DNA of 64,000 bases from Lachnospira pectinoschiza (lineage in GTDB: Bacteria > Bacillota > Clostridia > Lachnospirales > Lachnospiraceae): the NCBI RefSeq assembly GCF_020564355.1, contig NZ_JAJCRR010000005.1, forward strand, positions 124,001 to 188,000, in the 5' to 3' direction. The position numbers and the translations under genes are program-made. Shown here in pieces: positions 45,888 through 54,661 of the stretch (position 1 is its first letter; every line of letters begins with the position of its first letter). The notes beneath the pieces were generated by a model that saw nothing but the letters and a program-made list of their open reading frames with translations, was not told the DNA's origin and ran no database searches.

Positions 45888-46265
45888 GTGGCAGTGAATA
45901 ATCCATATGCAAAATATAACAACAATAAAGTCCTCACGGCATCTCCGGCAGAACTGACATTGCTCCTTTACGAAGGGGCAATTAAGTTCTGCAATATTGC
46001 CATGATAGGCATTGAAGAAAAGAATATTCAAAAGGCGCATGAGAACATCACAAAAGCAGAGGCAATTATTGAAGAATTGCAGTCTACACTGAATTATTCT
46101 TATCCGGTTGCACAGGACTTTAACAATATTTACCGTTATATCTATGATTTACTGGTAAGAGCAAATATCCATAAGAGCAAAGAAGAATTAGAACAGGCAT
46201 TAGAAGAACTTCGCGGCATGCGGGATACGTGGAAGCAGGTCATGAAGAACGCGAAAAGCATGTAA
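45888..46265 (+). CDS. fliS: Flagellar export chaperone FliS
   Basis: 125-residue four-helix chaperone that keeps flagellin unpolymerised in the cytoplasm. The start NNPYAKYNNNKVLTASPAELTLLLYEGAIKFCNIA is the classical FliS signature. GTG start at 45888 after TAGGAGGA. Followed eight bases later by the next chaperone gene. Confidence 0.94.
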   Translation: MAVNNPYAKYNNNKVLTASPAELTLLLYEGAIKFCNIAMIGIEEKNIQKAHENITKAEAIIEELQSTLNYSYPVAQDFNNIYRYIYDLLVRANIHKSKEELEQALEELRGMRDTWKQVMKNAKSM

Positions 46266-46273
46266 GGAGTATT

Positions 46274-46753
46274 ATGGATACACAAAATTATGTGGATATT
46301 ATGATAGACAGTCTGACAAAAAAAGAAGAATTGTTAAAGCAGATTGTAGATTATAATGAGGCGCAGCAGACCATTGTGACAGCGCCGGAATTTAAAGAAG
46401 AAGCTTTTGAAAAAAATGTGGCGGATAAAGGCGAAGTCGTAGAAAAAATTCTGCGGCTGGACGAAGGCTTTAATTCGGTCTTTAACCGGATTAAAGAAGA
46501 ATTGCAGAACAATAAGAAAAAGTATGCAAAGGATATAGAACGTTTAAAGACACTGGTGGCATCGGTAACGGATTTAGGTGTGCGCATACAGGCACAGGAA
46601 CTGCGCAATAAGCAGCTTGTAGAAAAAAGATTTGCACAGATGCGTAAAGAACTCAGTCAGGCGAAACGTACGACCAGCACGGCAAATGCCTACTATAAGA
46701 ACGTGAATAACCTGAACCAGTATGAATCACATTTTTTAGATCAAAAAAAATAA
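46274..46753 (+). CDS. FliT/FlgN-like flagellar chaperone
   Basis: 159-residue all-helical protein directly after fliS, where FliT-type proteins stand. The sequence is low in conserved motifs: a coiled-coil central region (EKILRLDEGFNSVFNRIKEELQ) and the QAQELRNKQLVEKRF helix resemble FlgN/FliT chaperones, which bind FliD or hook proteins. Position is the main evidence. The ATG at 46274 is preceded by AAGGAG, which overlaps the fliS stop. A longer reading from 46229 overlaps fliS. Confidence 0.6.
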   Translation: MDTQNYVDIMIDSLTKKEELLKQIVDYNEAQQTIVTAPEFKEEAFEKNVADKGEVVEKILRLDEGFNSVFNRIKEELQNNKKKYAKDIERLKTLVASVTDLGVRIQAQELRNKQLVEKRFAQMRKELSQAKRTTSTANAYYKNVNNLNQYESHFLDQKK

Positions 46754-46772
46754 AAAAAGTTTATAATCGGGC

Positions 46773-46799
46773 TAAAGTATTTTAAAATACACCCGATAT
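46773..46799 (+). promoter_or_regulatory. Sigma-D promoter of the flagellin gene
   Basis: TAAA (46773-46776), 15-base spacer, CCCGATAT (46792-46799), an excellent match to the sigma-D consensus. The leader to the start codon is about 80 bases. Confidence 0.85.
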
Positions 46800-46844
46800 A
46801 ATAAATGTAAGTAATCAAGAAGGTTACTACAGAAAAATAATCTA

Positions 46845-46880
46845 AGCGGCATGGAAGCCGCTATATATTCAAGGAGGAAG
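46845..46880 (+). promoter_or_regulatory. CsrA-binding region in the hag leader
   Basis: Hairpin AGCGGC (46845-46850) with GCCGCT (46857-46862), six-base loop ATGGAA presenting GGA, followed by the ribosome site AAGGAGGAAG (46871-46880), a second GGA site. One hairpin site plus one at the ribosome site is the arrangement by which CsrA represses hag in B. subtilis. Confidence 0.65.
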
Positions 46881-46886
46881 AATATT

Positions 46887-47699
46887 ATGGTAGTACAGCA
46901 CAATTTGACAGCGATGAACACTAGCAGACAGTTAGGTATCACAACAACAGGACTTCAGAAGTCTACAGAAAAGTTATCATCAGGTTACAAGATTAACCGT
47001 GCAGCTGATGATGCAGCAGGTCTTTCTATTTCAGAAAAGATGAGAAACCAGATCAGAGGTTTAAATAAGGCTGCTTCTAATACACAGGATGGTATCTCTT
47101 TAGTACAGACAGCTGAAGGTGCTTTAAATGAAGTACATTCTATGTTACAGAGAGTTAGTGAACTTGCTGTTCAGGCTTCTTCAGATGTTAACGGTACAGC
47201 TGATAGAACAGCTATCGGTGATGAAATCACAGAACTGAAGACTGAAATCGATAGAGTTGCTACTACAACTCAGTTCAACAAGATGAATATTCTTGATGGT
47301 TCATTCACACAAAAGAGTATTCAGGTGGGCGCTAATGCAGGTCAGAACATTGCTATTACAATCGACAGCATGTTAGCTACTGATTTAGGTCTTACTGCAA
47401 CAACTGTAGATAACTATACTAATGCTAATAATACTCTTACAGCAGCTCAGACAGCTATCGAGAACTTATCATCTAAGCGTTCTAAGTTAGGTGCTGTTCA
47501 GAACAGATTAGAGCACACATATGACAACCTGAACAACATCAGCGAAAATACTCAGGCTGCTGAATCTCGTATCAGAGATACAGATATGGCTGCAGAGATG
47601 GTTTCTTACTCAAAGAACAACATCTTACAGCAGGCTGGTCAGTCAATGCTCGCTCAGGCAAATCAGGCAAACCAGGGTGTTCTTTCATTACTTCAGTAA
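46887..47699 (+). CDS. hag: Flagellin
   Basis: Filament subunit of 270 residues, a compact flagellin with little or no D2/D3 domain. N-terminal VVQHNLTAMNTSRQLG and GYKINRAADDAAGLSISEKMRNQIRGL, then LLQRVSELAVQASSDVNGT (the Toll-like receptor 5 recognition region), and the C-terminal ESRIRDTDMAAEMVSYSKNNILQQAG, all standard. The codon use differs slightly from neighbours (many TCT/GCT), as in highly expressed genes. Preceded by a sigma-D promoter and CsrA-type leader, followed by a strong terminator. Downstream glycosylation genes suggest it is glycosylated. Confidence 0.96.
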   Translation: MVVQHNLTAMNTSRQLGITTTGLQKSTEKLSSGYKINRAADDAAGLSISEKMRNQIRGLNKAASNTQDGISLVQTAEGALNEVHSMLQRVSELAVQASSDVNGTADRTAIGDEITELKTEIDRVATTTQFNKMNILDGSFTQKSIQVGANAGQNIAITIDSMLATDLGLTATTVDNYTNANNTLTAAQTAIENLSSKRSKLGAVQNRLEHTYDNLNNISENTQAAESRIRDTDMAAEMVSYSKNNILQQAGQSMLAQANQANQGVLSLLQ

Positions 47700-47722
47700 T
47701 TGGAATTTCACGGACGAAAAAA

Positions 47723-47753
47723 AGAGGTCAGTCTTCGGACTGGCTTCTTTTTT
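47723..47753 (+). terminator. Terminator after hag
   Basis: AGAGGTCAGTC (47723-47733) pairs with GACTGGCTTCT (47738-47748) around a TTCG tetraloop, followed by a T run to 47753. Confidence 0.9.
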
Positions 47754-47817
47754 GTTTTGTTAATGAGTATCGAAAACAGGAGAGAAAAGGTCCTTTGACA
47801 ATAGTGGAAAACAAAAT

Positions 47818-47869
47818 AAAGAGTGTCTTTTGGCTTCTGATATCATTTAGAAATCATAAGACACTCTTT
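47818..47869 (-). terminator. Terminator of the reverse-strand glycosyltransferase gene
   Basis: AAAGAGTGTCTT (47818-47829) and AAGACACTCTTT (47858-47869) are perfectly complementary; on the reverse strand the hairpin is followed by TTTATTTTGTTTT. Confidence 0.7.
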
Positions 47870-47878
47870 ATAGATGTT

Positions 47879-49060
47879 TTAGTTCATAAGTTCAGGGAAA
47901 GCCAGTTGTAATAACTGTGCAAGACGAATTTCCCAAGTGTGATATTGCTTAACTTTTTCATAACCGTTGCGGGCAATTTCTAACCGCTCATCTTCATGGG
48001 CTAGGTAGTATGCGCATTTATCAAGTAAATCCTGTTCACTTTCATAAGTCACAAGGTCTTTTCCGATTTCAAAATAGTCCGGCAGTTCGGATTGGAAATT
48101 CGTAATCAAAAATCCGCCACAGCCTAAAACATCAAAAATACGGAGCGGAAGCGCAGAGCGGATAGAACGTGCGGTAATATTGATATTAATTTTGCTTTCA
48201 TGAAAAATCAGCGGCATATCATAAAGGGAACTTGCATAGCCGTGATTGTGGATATTTGGCATAGTTGAGGTATCACTGCCGGTATACATATGCACGTCAA
48301 AATTATCAGAAAGCAGTTTTAAAAGCCGTAGGCGTTCCTGTTCGGCAACTTTTACGCTTAAAAAGTGTTGTGCAACAATGGCACGGTAAGTCGGAAGTTC
48401 CTCCGGCGGAAATTCAAGATTTTGAGCGTACTTCATGAATTTTACAACAAAATCATCAGAAAGAATTTCTTCAATAAAATTATAACCGTGAATTTTTAAC
48501 TGGGCTTCAATAATTCCGTCAGCGTAACCGGCTTCATAGGCGGGGAGCTTTACTTTATTAAATGCACACTGCTCCTCATATGTCGACCCGATAAAGGAAA
48601 TATCGCACTGGTATATTTTCTTAATATTCGAAGATGTCGTTTCAAATAATTTATCCGTACGTGCGACATTTGCGGCAAGCGGCAGATGAAAAATATGCTC
48701 CGGATTCTGTTCATAAAAATCCTGATAAGACAACTGGTCAAATATAAAAATGCGGTTATATGGATTTTTAATGGCGCCGTTGTATAATTCAAGCACGGGA
48801 CTGTCAACTGTCAAGCATAGATATGGGATATGCTTGATATTGCAAAGGTGTGAAAGCCACGGGAAGAAATTAATTGTAAATACAAAGGTATACTGCTTTG
48901 TTAAAATTCGTCTGGAAACAAGTTCAATGCAGTCAGAGTCGGAAAGATTTTTATTTTCTTTAAATTCTGTGACCTCATCAACTGTAAAACCGAATTTTTG
49001 AAAGGTTTCAATAACGTCCGGTTCACAGATGCTGCCATATCGGAAAAGTAATATGTTCAT
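47879..49060 (-). CDS. CgeB-like glycosyltransferase (DUF3880 plus glycosyl transferase family 1 domain)
   Basis: Cytoplasmic glycosyltransferase, 393 residues. The N-terminal half (MNILLFRYGSICEPDVIETFQKFGF, DSPVLELYNG, FIFDQLSYQDFYEQN) is the DUF3880 region and the C-terminal part carries SALPLRIFDVLGCGGFLITNFQSEL and a DLVTYESEQDLLDKCAYYLAHEDER block typical of CgeB-type family 1 transferases. Proteins of this kind next to flagellin genes in Lachnospiraceae and clostridia are thought to glycosylate flagellin; here it converges on hag from the other side. Sugar donor unknown. Confidence 0.82.
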   Translation of the reverse strand: MNILLFRYGSICEPDVIETFQKFGFTVDEVTEFKENKNLSDSDCIELVSRRILTKQYTFVFTINFFPWLSHLCNIKHIPYLCLTVDSPVLELYNGAIKNPYNRIFIFDQLSYQDFYEQNPEHIFHLPLAANVARTDKLFETTSSNIKKIYQCDISFIGSTYEEQCAFNKVKLPAYEAGYADGIIEAQLKIHGYNFIEEILSDDFVVKFMKYAQNLEFPPEELPTYRAIVAQHFLSVKVAEQERLRLLKLLSDNFDVHMYTGSDTSTMPNIHNHGYASSLYDMPLIFHESKININITARSIRSALPLRIFDVLGCGGFLITNFQSELPDYFEIGKDLVTYESEQDLLDKCAYYLAHEDERLEIARNGYEKVKQYHTWEIRLAQLLQLAFPELMN

Positions 49061-49253
49061 AAAAGACTCCTTATATCATTATAGTGAATATGGATTAATT
49101 ATAGTACAAAGAAAAGAAAAATTCAATTTGTTCATAAAACATTTTATATGGAGAAAATTAGAGAATAAAGTGTATTCAATGACTGAAATTTATAGTATAA
49201 TTTTAATATAGATTGCATTTAAAAATATGACATTTTAACGGATAGGAGAAAAG

Positions 49254-50138
49254 ATGAATACATTACTAATTGGAGATATGAAAAGAGTAGATGGGTTTTG
49301 GGAATGGCTAAACGCAGCGGATGAGGTATTTGAAGTATCGTTAATTATATCGGAAGATGAAATGGTGTCAGAAAAATTTTCATGCCCGATTCAGCCGTTA
49401 GATTATCTGGAAAAGCTGACAGATACATATGATGTAATATTTATATGCAGTATTTTTTATCAAAAGCTGAAAAATATTTTGATACAGTTAGGCGTTGAAA
49501 AAGAGTGTATTTTGTCAGAAGATGATATTGGGAGATATTTATCGAAAACAGACATTATGAAATATCATGCTGCTCAAATATACAAAACATACGAATATGA
49601 AAAGCAGGAAGCAGTTGCGGATATAGGAGCATTTACATATGGAAAATTCTTAGCGAATGATTATGGTGAAGGAATCCACCTGCATATTGGTAAATTCTGT
49701 TCTATTGCATATGGTGTTGCATTTATGTTAGGTGGTGAACATAGGGGAGAGTGGTGTACAACTTATCCTTTTAGTGCGTTTATTCCACAATTTTCACATC
49801 TTGAAGGATTTACACACATAAAAGGCGATATTATAGTTGGAAACGATGTTTGGATAGGAAGCGATGCAAAGATTATGTCAGGTGTGCATATCGGTGATGG
49901 CTGTATTATTGCGGCAAATGCGGTTGTGACAAAGGATGTTGAGCCGTATACGGTCGTAGGCGGTGTTCCTGCAAAAGTGATTAAAAAGCGTTTCTCAGAC
50001 GAAAAAATTCAAATGCTGGAGCAGATGAAATGGTGGGATTGGAATTATGAGGATATTTATAATGTAATTCCATTGCTTCAGAGTGAGAAAATTGATGAAT
50101 TAATATTGTATTATAAAAGTAAAAATAAAGAAATTTAG
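49254..50138 (+). CDS. Hexapeptide-repeat acyltransferase (CatB/Vat-like left-handed beta helix)
   Basis: 294 residues. The N-terminal ~110 residues form a Rossmann-like sugar-binding region (MNTLLIGD start); the C-terminal part is a left-handed beta helix of hexapeptide repeats: [19 protein letters not shown], the active-site-type histidine in [59 protein letters not shown], as in xenobiotic or sugar acetyltransferases. Probably acetylates a sugar of the surface glycan. Bases 49061-49253 upstream are A/T-rich with no assigned element beyond likely promoters. Downstream a terminator at 50332-50364. Confidence 0.82.
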   Translation: MNTLLIGDMKRVDGFWEWLNAADEVFEVSLIISEDEMVSEKFSCPIQPLDYLEKLTDTYDVIFICSIFYQKLKNILIQLGVEKECILSEDDIGRYLSKTDIMKYHAAQIYKTYEYEKQEAVADIGAFTYGKFLANDYGEGIHLHIGKFCSIAYGVAFMLGGEHRGEWCTTYPFSAFIPQFSHLEGFTHIKGDIIVGNDVWIGSDAKIMSGVHIGDGCIIAANAVVTKDVEPYTVVGGVPAKVIKKRFSDEKIQMLEQMKWWDWNYEDIYNVIPLLQSEKIDELILYYKSKNKEI

Positions 50139-50331
50139 CAGTAGTTGTAAAGTATTAAAAATACTGGTCGTAACTAAAATGGATAAAAGTAAAAAGTATA
50201 AGAAGTATAGGTAGAAATGATTTGTAAGAAACTAAAGAATTGTAAAATAAAGTCGATATATAAATAAGAAAACTTAAAATGGATTCTTATAGTGCATGGA
50301 GGCAGAACAAGAATAAATATGTTTATAATTT

Positions 50332-50364
50332 GCCATCTGAATATTTTAATTCAGATGGCTTTTT
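50332..50364 (+). terminator. Terminator between the acyltransferase and the glycan operon
   Basis: GCCATCTGAA (50332-50341) pairs perfectly with TTCAGATGGC (50350-50359), then five T. It ends only 26 bases before the next start codon, so it could also act as a leader attenuator. The rest of 50139-50331 is A/T-rich with nothing assigned. Confidence 0.8.
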
Positions 50365-50389
50365 AACTTAATCAGGGAGGAAGTATTTG

Positions 50390-51559
50390 ATGAATACCAC
50401 AACAAAATTAATAAAATTAAAAGAAAATAAAATAGACGTAAAAATTATGATTATGGGACTGGGCAGTGTCGGTCAGTATTTATTGGATTATTTATGCTCA
50501 GCGGGTGACGAAAGAATAGAAATTATTGTAGCAGGCAGAAATAAAGATAAAATGCAGCAGGATGTAAATATTGTCCGTGTTGCGGCAGCAATCAGAGGTA
50601 AATTAAGAACAAAAATAAAAATTGTTGAAAACTGTGATTTGGATAATATTGAAAGTATAAAGAAATGTTTGCGGGAAAATCAACCGGATATTATTGTAAA
50701 TACAAGCAGAGTGTATGCTGGATTAAAATATGGAAGTATATCATGGAAAAATTTCAGAGCATACGGAATTTGGACACCGTTGGCTATTAAATATATAAAA
50801 AATATTATGGAGGCTGTTGAAGCAGAAACACCATCTGCAATTGTAATTAACACCTCGTATTCTGATGCAGTTATTCCATGGCTGAAAAGTGCCGGAAAAG
50901 CATACCCTGATTTTGGAAGTGGTAATCTGAATCATTTAATTCCAAGAATAAGATTTGCAGTTGCACAAAAATATGGAATCAATGATGACTGGAATATTGA
51001 TGTATCACTTGCAACGGGTCATTTTCATGATGTGGTGATTAGTAAAGAGGGGCAAAATGAAGGTATTACTCAGTTGATTTCTGTTTCATACAAAGGAGAA
51101 AAAATTGTATTTGATCAAAAAGAGATATTAAGCCGGTGTGTAATACCAATGCCGGTCGATGCAAAAAGAAATATGATGAATGCTTCAAGTAATTATGAAA
51201 TAATATCTGCAATTTTAGATGCAGTTTTTGAAAATAAAAAAATACGCATTCATATTCCGGGATTTGGTGGAAATATAGGTGGATATCCGGTATGGATTGA
51301 TGGTTCAAATGGAGATGTAAAAGCATATATTGATGAGGAGAATTTTGCATATGAAGATATGGTTTTGCATAACCAAAAATCAATGTATAAAGATGGAATA
51401 GAAAAAATTGAAAATGGAAATTTGATTTATACAGATGAATTAATAGAAAAAGTTCAGAAAACTTTTGGAACAAAACTTCCAAAGTGTGTTACATTTGAAC
51501 AAATAGATGAAACAGCAGAATACATAATACAAAATATAATTAAGAAAGCCGGTAAATAA
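50390..51559 (+). CDS. NAD(P)-binding Rossmann oxidoreductase (saccharopine dehydrogenase-like)
   Basis: 389-residue protein with an N-terminal dinucleotide-binding fold: IMIMGLGSVGQYLLDYL and the acidic/basic end of strand 2, IIVAGRNKDK, followed by QPDIIVNTSRV. It resembles the NADP-binding domain of saccharopine dehydrogenase-like proteins, but the C-terminal ~200 residues I do not recognise. First gene of the operon leading into the PEP mutase fusion, so it may act on a glycan precursor or on phosphonopyruvate; that is inference. The ATG at 50390 follows GGGAGGAAG; the TTG at 50387 is not preferred. Confidence 0.55.
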   Translation: MNTTTKLIKLKENKIDVKIMIMGLGSVGQYLLDYLCSAGDERIEIIVAGRNKDKMQQDVNIVRVAAAIRGKLRTKIKIVENCDLDNIESIKKCLRENQPDIIVNTSRVYAGLKYGSISWKNFRAYGIWTPLAIKYIKNIMEAVEAETPSAIVINTSYSDAVIPWLKSAGKAYPDFGSGNLNHLIPRIRFAVAQKYGINDDWNIDVSLATGHFHDVVISKEGQNEGITQLISVSYKGEKIVFDQKEILSRCVIPMPVDAKRNMMNASSNYEIISAILDAVFENKKIRIHIPGFGGNIGGYPVWIDGSNGDVKAYIDEENFAYEDMVLHNQKSMYKDGIEKIENGNLIYTDELIEKVQKTFGTKLPKCVTFEQIDETAEYIIQNIIKKAGK

Positions 51560-51593
51560 GGCTGACAATGCGAATTTATCAGGGAGAAAAATC

Positions 51594-52619
51594 ATGAAAG
51601 ATGTTTTAATTAAAAATATCGGAAATCGCAAAATTGTATTCTGGGGATGCAGTATATATCAGGATGATAAAAATCAGATTTCCCACTTTTGGAAAGAGGT
51701 AATAAAAAAGGAAAAGCTGGAAGTCGCATTCTGCGTGGACAGTGATTATGGAAAATGTGGTGAAAATGTAAAATTTCACTATGAGTTAAAGAACCAAAAA
51801 GAGAAATACTATGTTATTGTATTATGCAGGTATTATGAGGAAATATATAAATTGCTTGAGGAATACGGCTATACGGAACACAAAGACTTTATTTATGTGA
51901 AGCATCAGCCGGTTATAATAAAATCAACATATGATTATATAGATAAGTATAATAACCGTATCGAAGGCAGATTGCCACAAGGTGGAGAAATTATGTTTTC
52001 GGGATATAATGCAAGAGTTATCATAGGACGTAATTTTAAGTTTCATGGAAAAATTGAAGTGAGAAATAACAGTTGTCTGATAATAGGGGACAATGTAGTA
52101 GTTGAAGATGCTTCTCCCTGGCTTGTGAGTAATAACGGATACTGTACGATTGGTAGTGGGTGTAAATTTAAAAAGACTGGTTTGATTAATGTTCTTGACG
52201 AAGCAAAGCTGATAATAGGAGATGATTCTACCTTTGAAAGTGATTATCACTTTTCAATTCAGCCATATACGACCTGCGAGTTTGGAAAGGATTGTATGGC
52301 ATCAAATGAGTTGAGTGTCAGGACAAATGACGGACATACTATATTTGATAATATTTTAAAAGATAATGTGAACAGTAAAGTTGAGATTAGTAAAAACAGA
52401 AAAATTATTATAAAAGATCATGTTTGGATAGGACGGCGGTGTGCAATTTTATATAATACATACATAGATACAAATTGTATTGTCGGACTGGGAAGTGTTG
52501 TAAAAGGAACATTTGAGAGTAACAGCATGCTTGCAGGTGTGCCTGCAAAAGTGATAAAAAATAATGTTAGCTGGAGCAGAGAGAAGATAGGAAATTATGT
52601 TGAAGACAACAGATTATAA
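51594..52619 (+). CDS. Hexapeptide-repeat acyltransferase (second copy)
   Basis: 341 residues. N-terminal Rossmann-like region of about 110 residues (GNRKIVFWGCSIYQDD, VDSDYGKCG), then a left-handed beta helix with hexapeptide repeats (FSGYNARVIIGRNFKFHGK through IIIKDHVWIGRRCAILYNTYIDTNCIVGLGSVVKGTF) and the terminal [18 protein letters not shown] typical of sugar O- or N-acetyltransferases. It overlaps the metallophosphoesterase gene by 23 bases. Likely modifies a sugar in the surface glycan. Confidence 0.8.
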   Translation: MKDVLIKNIGNRKIVFWGCSIYQDDKNQISHFWKEVIKKEKLEVAFCVDSDYGKCGENVKFHYELKNQKEKYYVIVLCRYYEEIYKLLEEYGYTEHKDFIYVKHQPVIIKSTYDYIDKYNNRIEGRLPQGGEIMFSGYNARVIIGRNFKFHGKIEVRNNSCLIIGDNVVVEDASPWLVSNNGYCTIGSGCKFKKTGLINVLDEAKLIIGDDSTFESDYHFSIQPYTTCEFGKDCMASNELSVRTNDGHTIFDNILKDNVNSKVEISKNRKIIIKDHVWIGRRCAILYNTYIDTNCIVGLGSVVKGTFESNSMLAGVPAKVIKNNVSWSREKIGNYVEDNRL

Positions 52620-53349
52620 GGCAAAAAAAATTTTAATATTGTCTGATATACATGGTAATTATTCTGCATTGAATAGTGTATTAAAAAATGTTGACTGGGA
52701 TTGTATTAAAGGGATGATACTCTTAGGTGATTTAATTGATTATGGACCTTCATCCAATGAAACAATTGAATTATTAAAAAAAATTGAAAATAAGCAGACA
52801 TATTGTAATATTTGGGGAAATCATGAATATGCAATTATGACGGATACTTATGACAAATTTTCGTCACAAAGAGGAATATTGAGTGCAAAATATACAAAGT
52901 CAAGGATCACAGATTCATCAATTCAATATTTGGAAAAGATGAATAGGGAGGGCAAAGCACAATTTATGCTCGGAAACAGAAAATGTTTGGCAGTACATGG
53001 TTCGTTAGAAAATCCTTTATGGAAAAGCATTTATCCGGATAAAATAGGAAATGAGTATTCAGAGTATGACTATGTATTTTCGGGACATTCTCACAGAGAA
53101 CATTTTTTTTCTGTATACTATGAAGCGGATAATGCGGAATATAGAAATGAAAAGCGGACGATATTTGTTAATCCGGGTTCGGTGGGACAGCCAAGAAATC
53201 ATAATCCGGCGGCTTGTTATGCGGTTTTAAATTTGGAAAATGATGAGATAGAATTTAAAAAAGTAAATTATGATATACAGGCAGAGCAGGACAAATTTTC
53301 AGATGAGGTAGATCAGTTCTACAAAAAAAGATTGGAGTGTGGAATATAA
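52597..53349 (+). CDS. Metallophosphoesterase
   Basis: 250-residue calcineurin-like phosphoesterase with all five motifs: LSDIHGNYSAL, LGDLIDYG, WGNHEYAIM, AVHGSL and SGHSHRE, then VNPGSVGQPRNHNPAACYAV as in the YfcE/MJ0936-type phosphodiesterases. Cytoplasmic. Tightly placed directly before the PEP mutase gene (one base gap after stop), so it probably acts in the same pathway, for instance by hydrolysing a phosphorylated or nucleotide-linked intermediate; this is inference. Confidence 0.85.
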   Translation: MLKTTDYKAKKILILSDIHGNYSALNSVLKNVDWDCIKGMILLGDLIDYGPSSNETIELLKKIENKQTYCNIWGNHEYAIMTDTYDKFSSQRGILSAKYTKSRITDSSIQYLEKMNREGKAQFMLGNRKCLAVHGSLENPLWKSIYPDKIGNEYSEYDYVFSGHSHREHFFSVYYEADNAEYRNEKRTIFVNPGSVGQPRNHNPAACYAVLNLENDEIEFKKVNYDIQAEQDKFSDEVDQFYKKRLECGI

Positions 53350-54645
53350 ATGAAAAAAGTATACTTATGTATTTCAACAGATGTCATTCAAACAGGACAT
53401 ATTAATATTATTAATGAAGCGGCAAAATTAGGAGAAGTTACAGTTGGTGTATTATGCGATGAATGTGCTGCAAAATATGAAAGATATCCGTTGATTCCGT
53501 TGGAAGAAAGAATGAAGATTATAGCAGGATTAAAAGGTGTATCGCATGTCGTAGTCCAGGAAGATATATATTATGACGATATTTTGTATAAACTCAGACC
53601 GGATTATGTAGTGCATGGAGATAACTGGAAACGGGGATATTTAAAGAAAGTCAGAGAAAGAGTTGTTCAGGTTATTAGTGAGTGGGGAGGTCAGATTGTT
53701 GAGCCTCCGTATTATAAAAATGCTTCATTTGATTATTTTAAAGGAGCAATGAATGAACTTAGAGGTTTGCCTGAACTTAGAAGACAGAAGCTAAAGGATA
53801 AGATAGAAAGAGGAGAAATTGTTAAAGTAATTGTTACATATGATGGAATCAGCGCACTTTTAGCAGAAAAGACAGAAGTTGAAACAGAAAAAGGGAAAAA
53901 ACAATTTGATGCGTTTTGGATGTCCAGTCTGTGTGATTCAACGGTAAAGGGCAAACCGGACATAGAATTAGTTGATATTTCGTCCAGAGTGAGTGTTGTA
54001 AATGACATTATGGAAATAACAACGAAACCGATTATTTTCGATGCGGATACAGGCGGACAGCTTGAACATTTTGGATATACTATCAGAACATTGGAAAGAG
54101 TAGGCGTATCGGCTGTAATCATTGAAGATAAATGTGGATTAAAAAGGAATTCTTTACTGGGCAATGAAGTTGAGCAGCATCAGGACAGTATTGAAAATTT
54201 TTGTGAAAAGATAAAAGCCGGGAAGGCGGCTAAGATATCAAAGAATTTTATGATTATCGCAAGAATTGAAAGCTTGATTTTAGAACAGGGAATGGAAGAT
54301 GCGTTGAAACGTGCGCAGGAATATGTTAAAGCCGGTGCAGACGGAATTATGATGCACTCTCGTGCAAAGACTCCGGATGAGATTTTTGAATTTGCAGATA
54401 AGTTCAGAAAAATGGATAGTGAAACGCCACTGGTTGTAGTACCAACAACATATGCGACAGTAACGGAAGAAGAATTAAAGGCACATGGTATCAATATTGT
54501 CATTTATGCAAATCAGACACTGCGTGCCGCATTTCCGGCAGTGCAGAAAGTTATGCAGACAATATTAGAAAATGGACGATGCTACGAAGCAAATGAACAG
54601 TGTATGTCAATTAAAGACATTCTTTCATTGATACCAATAAAATGA
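53350..54645 (+). CDS. Cytidylyltransferase-phosphoenolpyruvate mutase fusion
   Basis: 431-residue two-domain enzyme. Residues 1-135 resemble glycerol-3-phosphate-type cytidylyltransferases (TGHINIINEAAKLGEVTVGV, YERYPLIPLEERMKII, RPDYVVHGDNWK). Residues 150-430 are PEP mutase/isocitrate lyase superfamily with DSTVKGKPDIE, the metal-site FDADTGG at 230-236, the gating loop EDKCGLKRNS at 259-268 diagnostic of PEP mutase, IARIESLI and GADGIMMHSR. PEP mutase makes phosphonopyruvate, the entry to all C-P bonds. The nucleotidyl domain would activate the product for transfer. Odd: the usual HxGH motif reads QTGH at 14-17. No phosphonopyruvate decarboxylase is encoded in the window. Confidence 0.85.
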   Translation: MKKVYLCISTDVIQTGHINIINEAAKLGEVTVGVLCDECAAKYERYPLIPLEERMKIIAGLKGVSHVVVQEDIYYDDILYKLRPDYVVHGDNWKRGYLKKVRERVVQVISEWGGQIVEPPYYKNASFDYFKGAMNELRGLPELRRQKLKDKIERGEIVKVIVTYDGISALLAEKTEVETEKGKKQFDAFWMSSLCDSTVKGKPDIELVDISSRVSVVNDIMEITTKPIIFDADTGGQLEHFGYTIRTLERVGVSAVIIEDKCGLKRNSLLGNEVEQHQDSIENFCEKIKAGKAAKISKNFMIIARIESLILEQGMEDALKRAQEYVKAGADGIMMHSRAKTPDEIFEFADKFRKMDSETPLVVVPTTYATVTEEELKAHGINIVIYANQTLRAAFPAVQKVMQTILENGRCYEANEQCMSIKDILSLIPIK

Positions 54646-54661
54646 TTTGTGTGGTGATAAA

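Noticed and set aside
53790..54645. Isocitrate or methylisocitrate lyase
   Set aside because: The gating loop EDKCGLKRNS replaces the lyase KKCGH-type motif; this is the PEP mutase signature.
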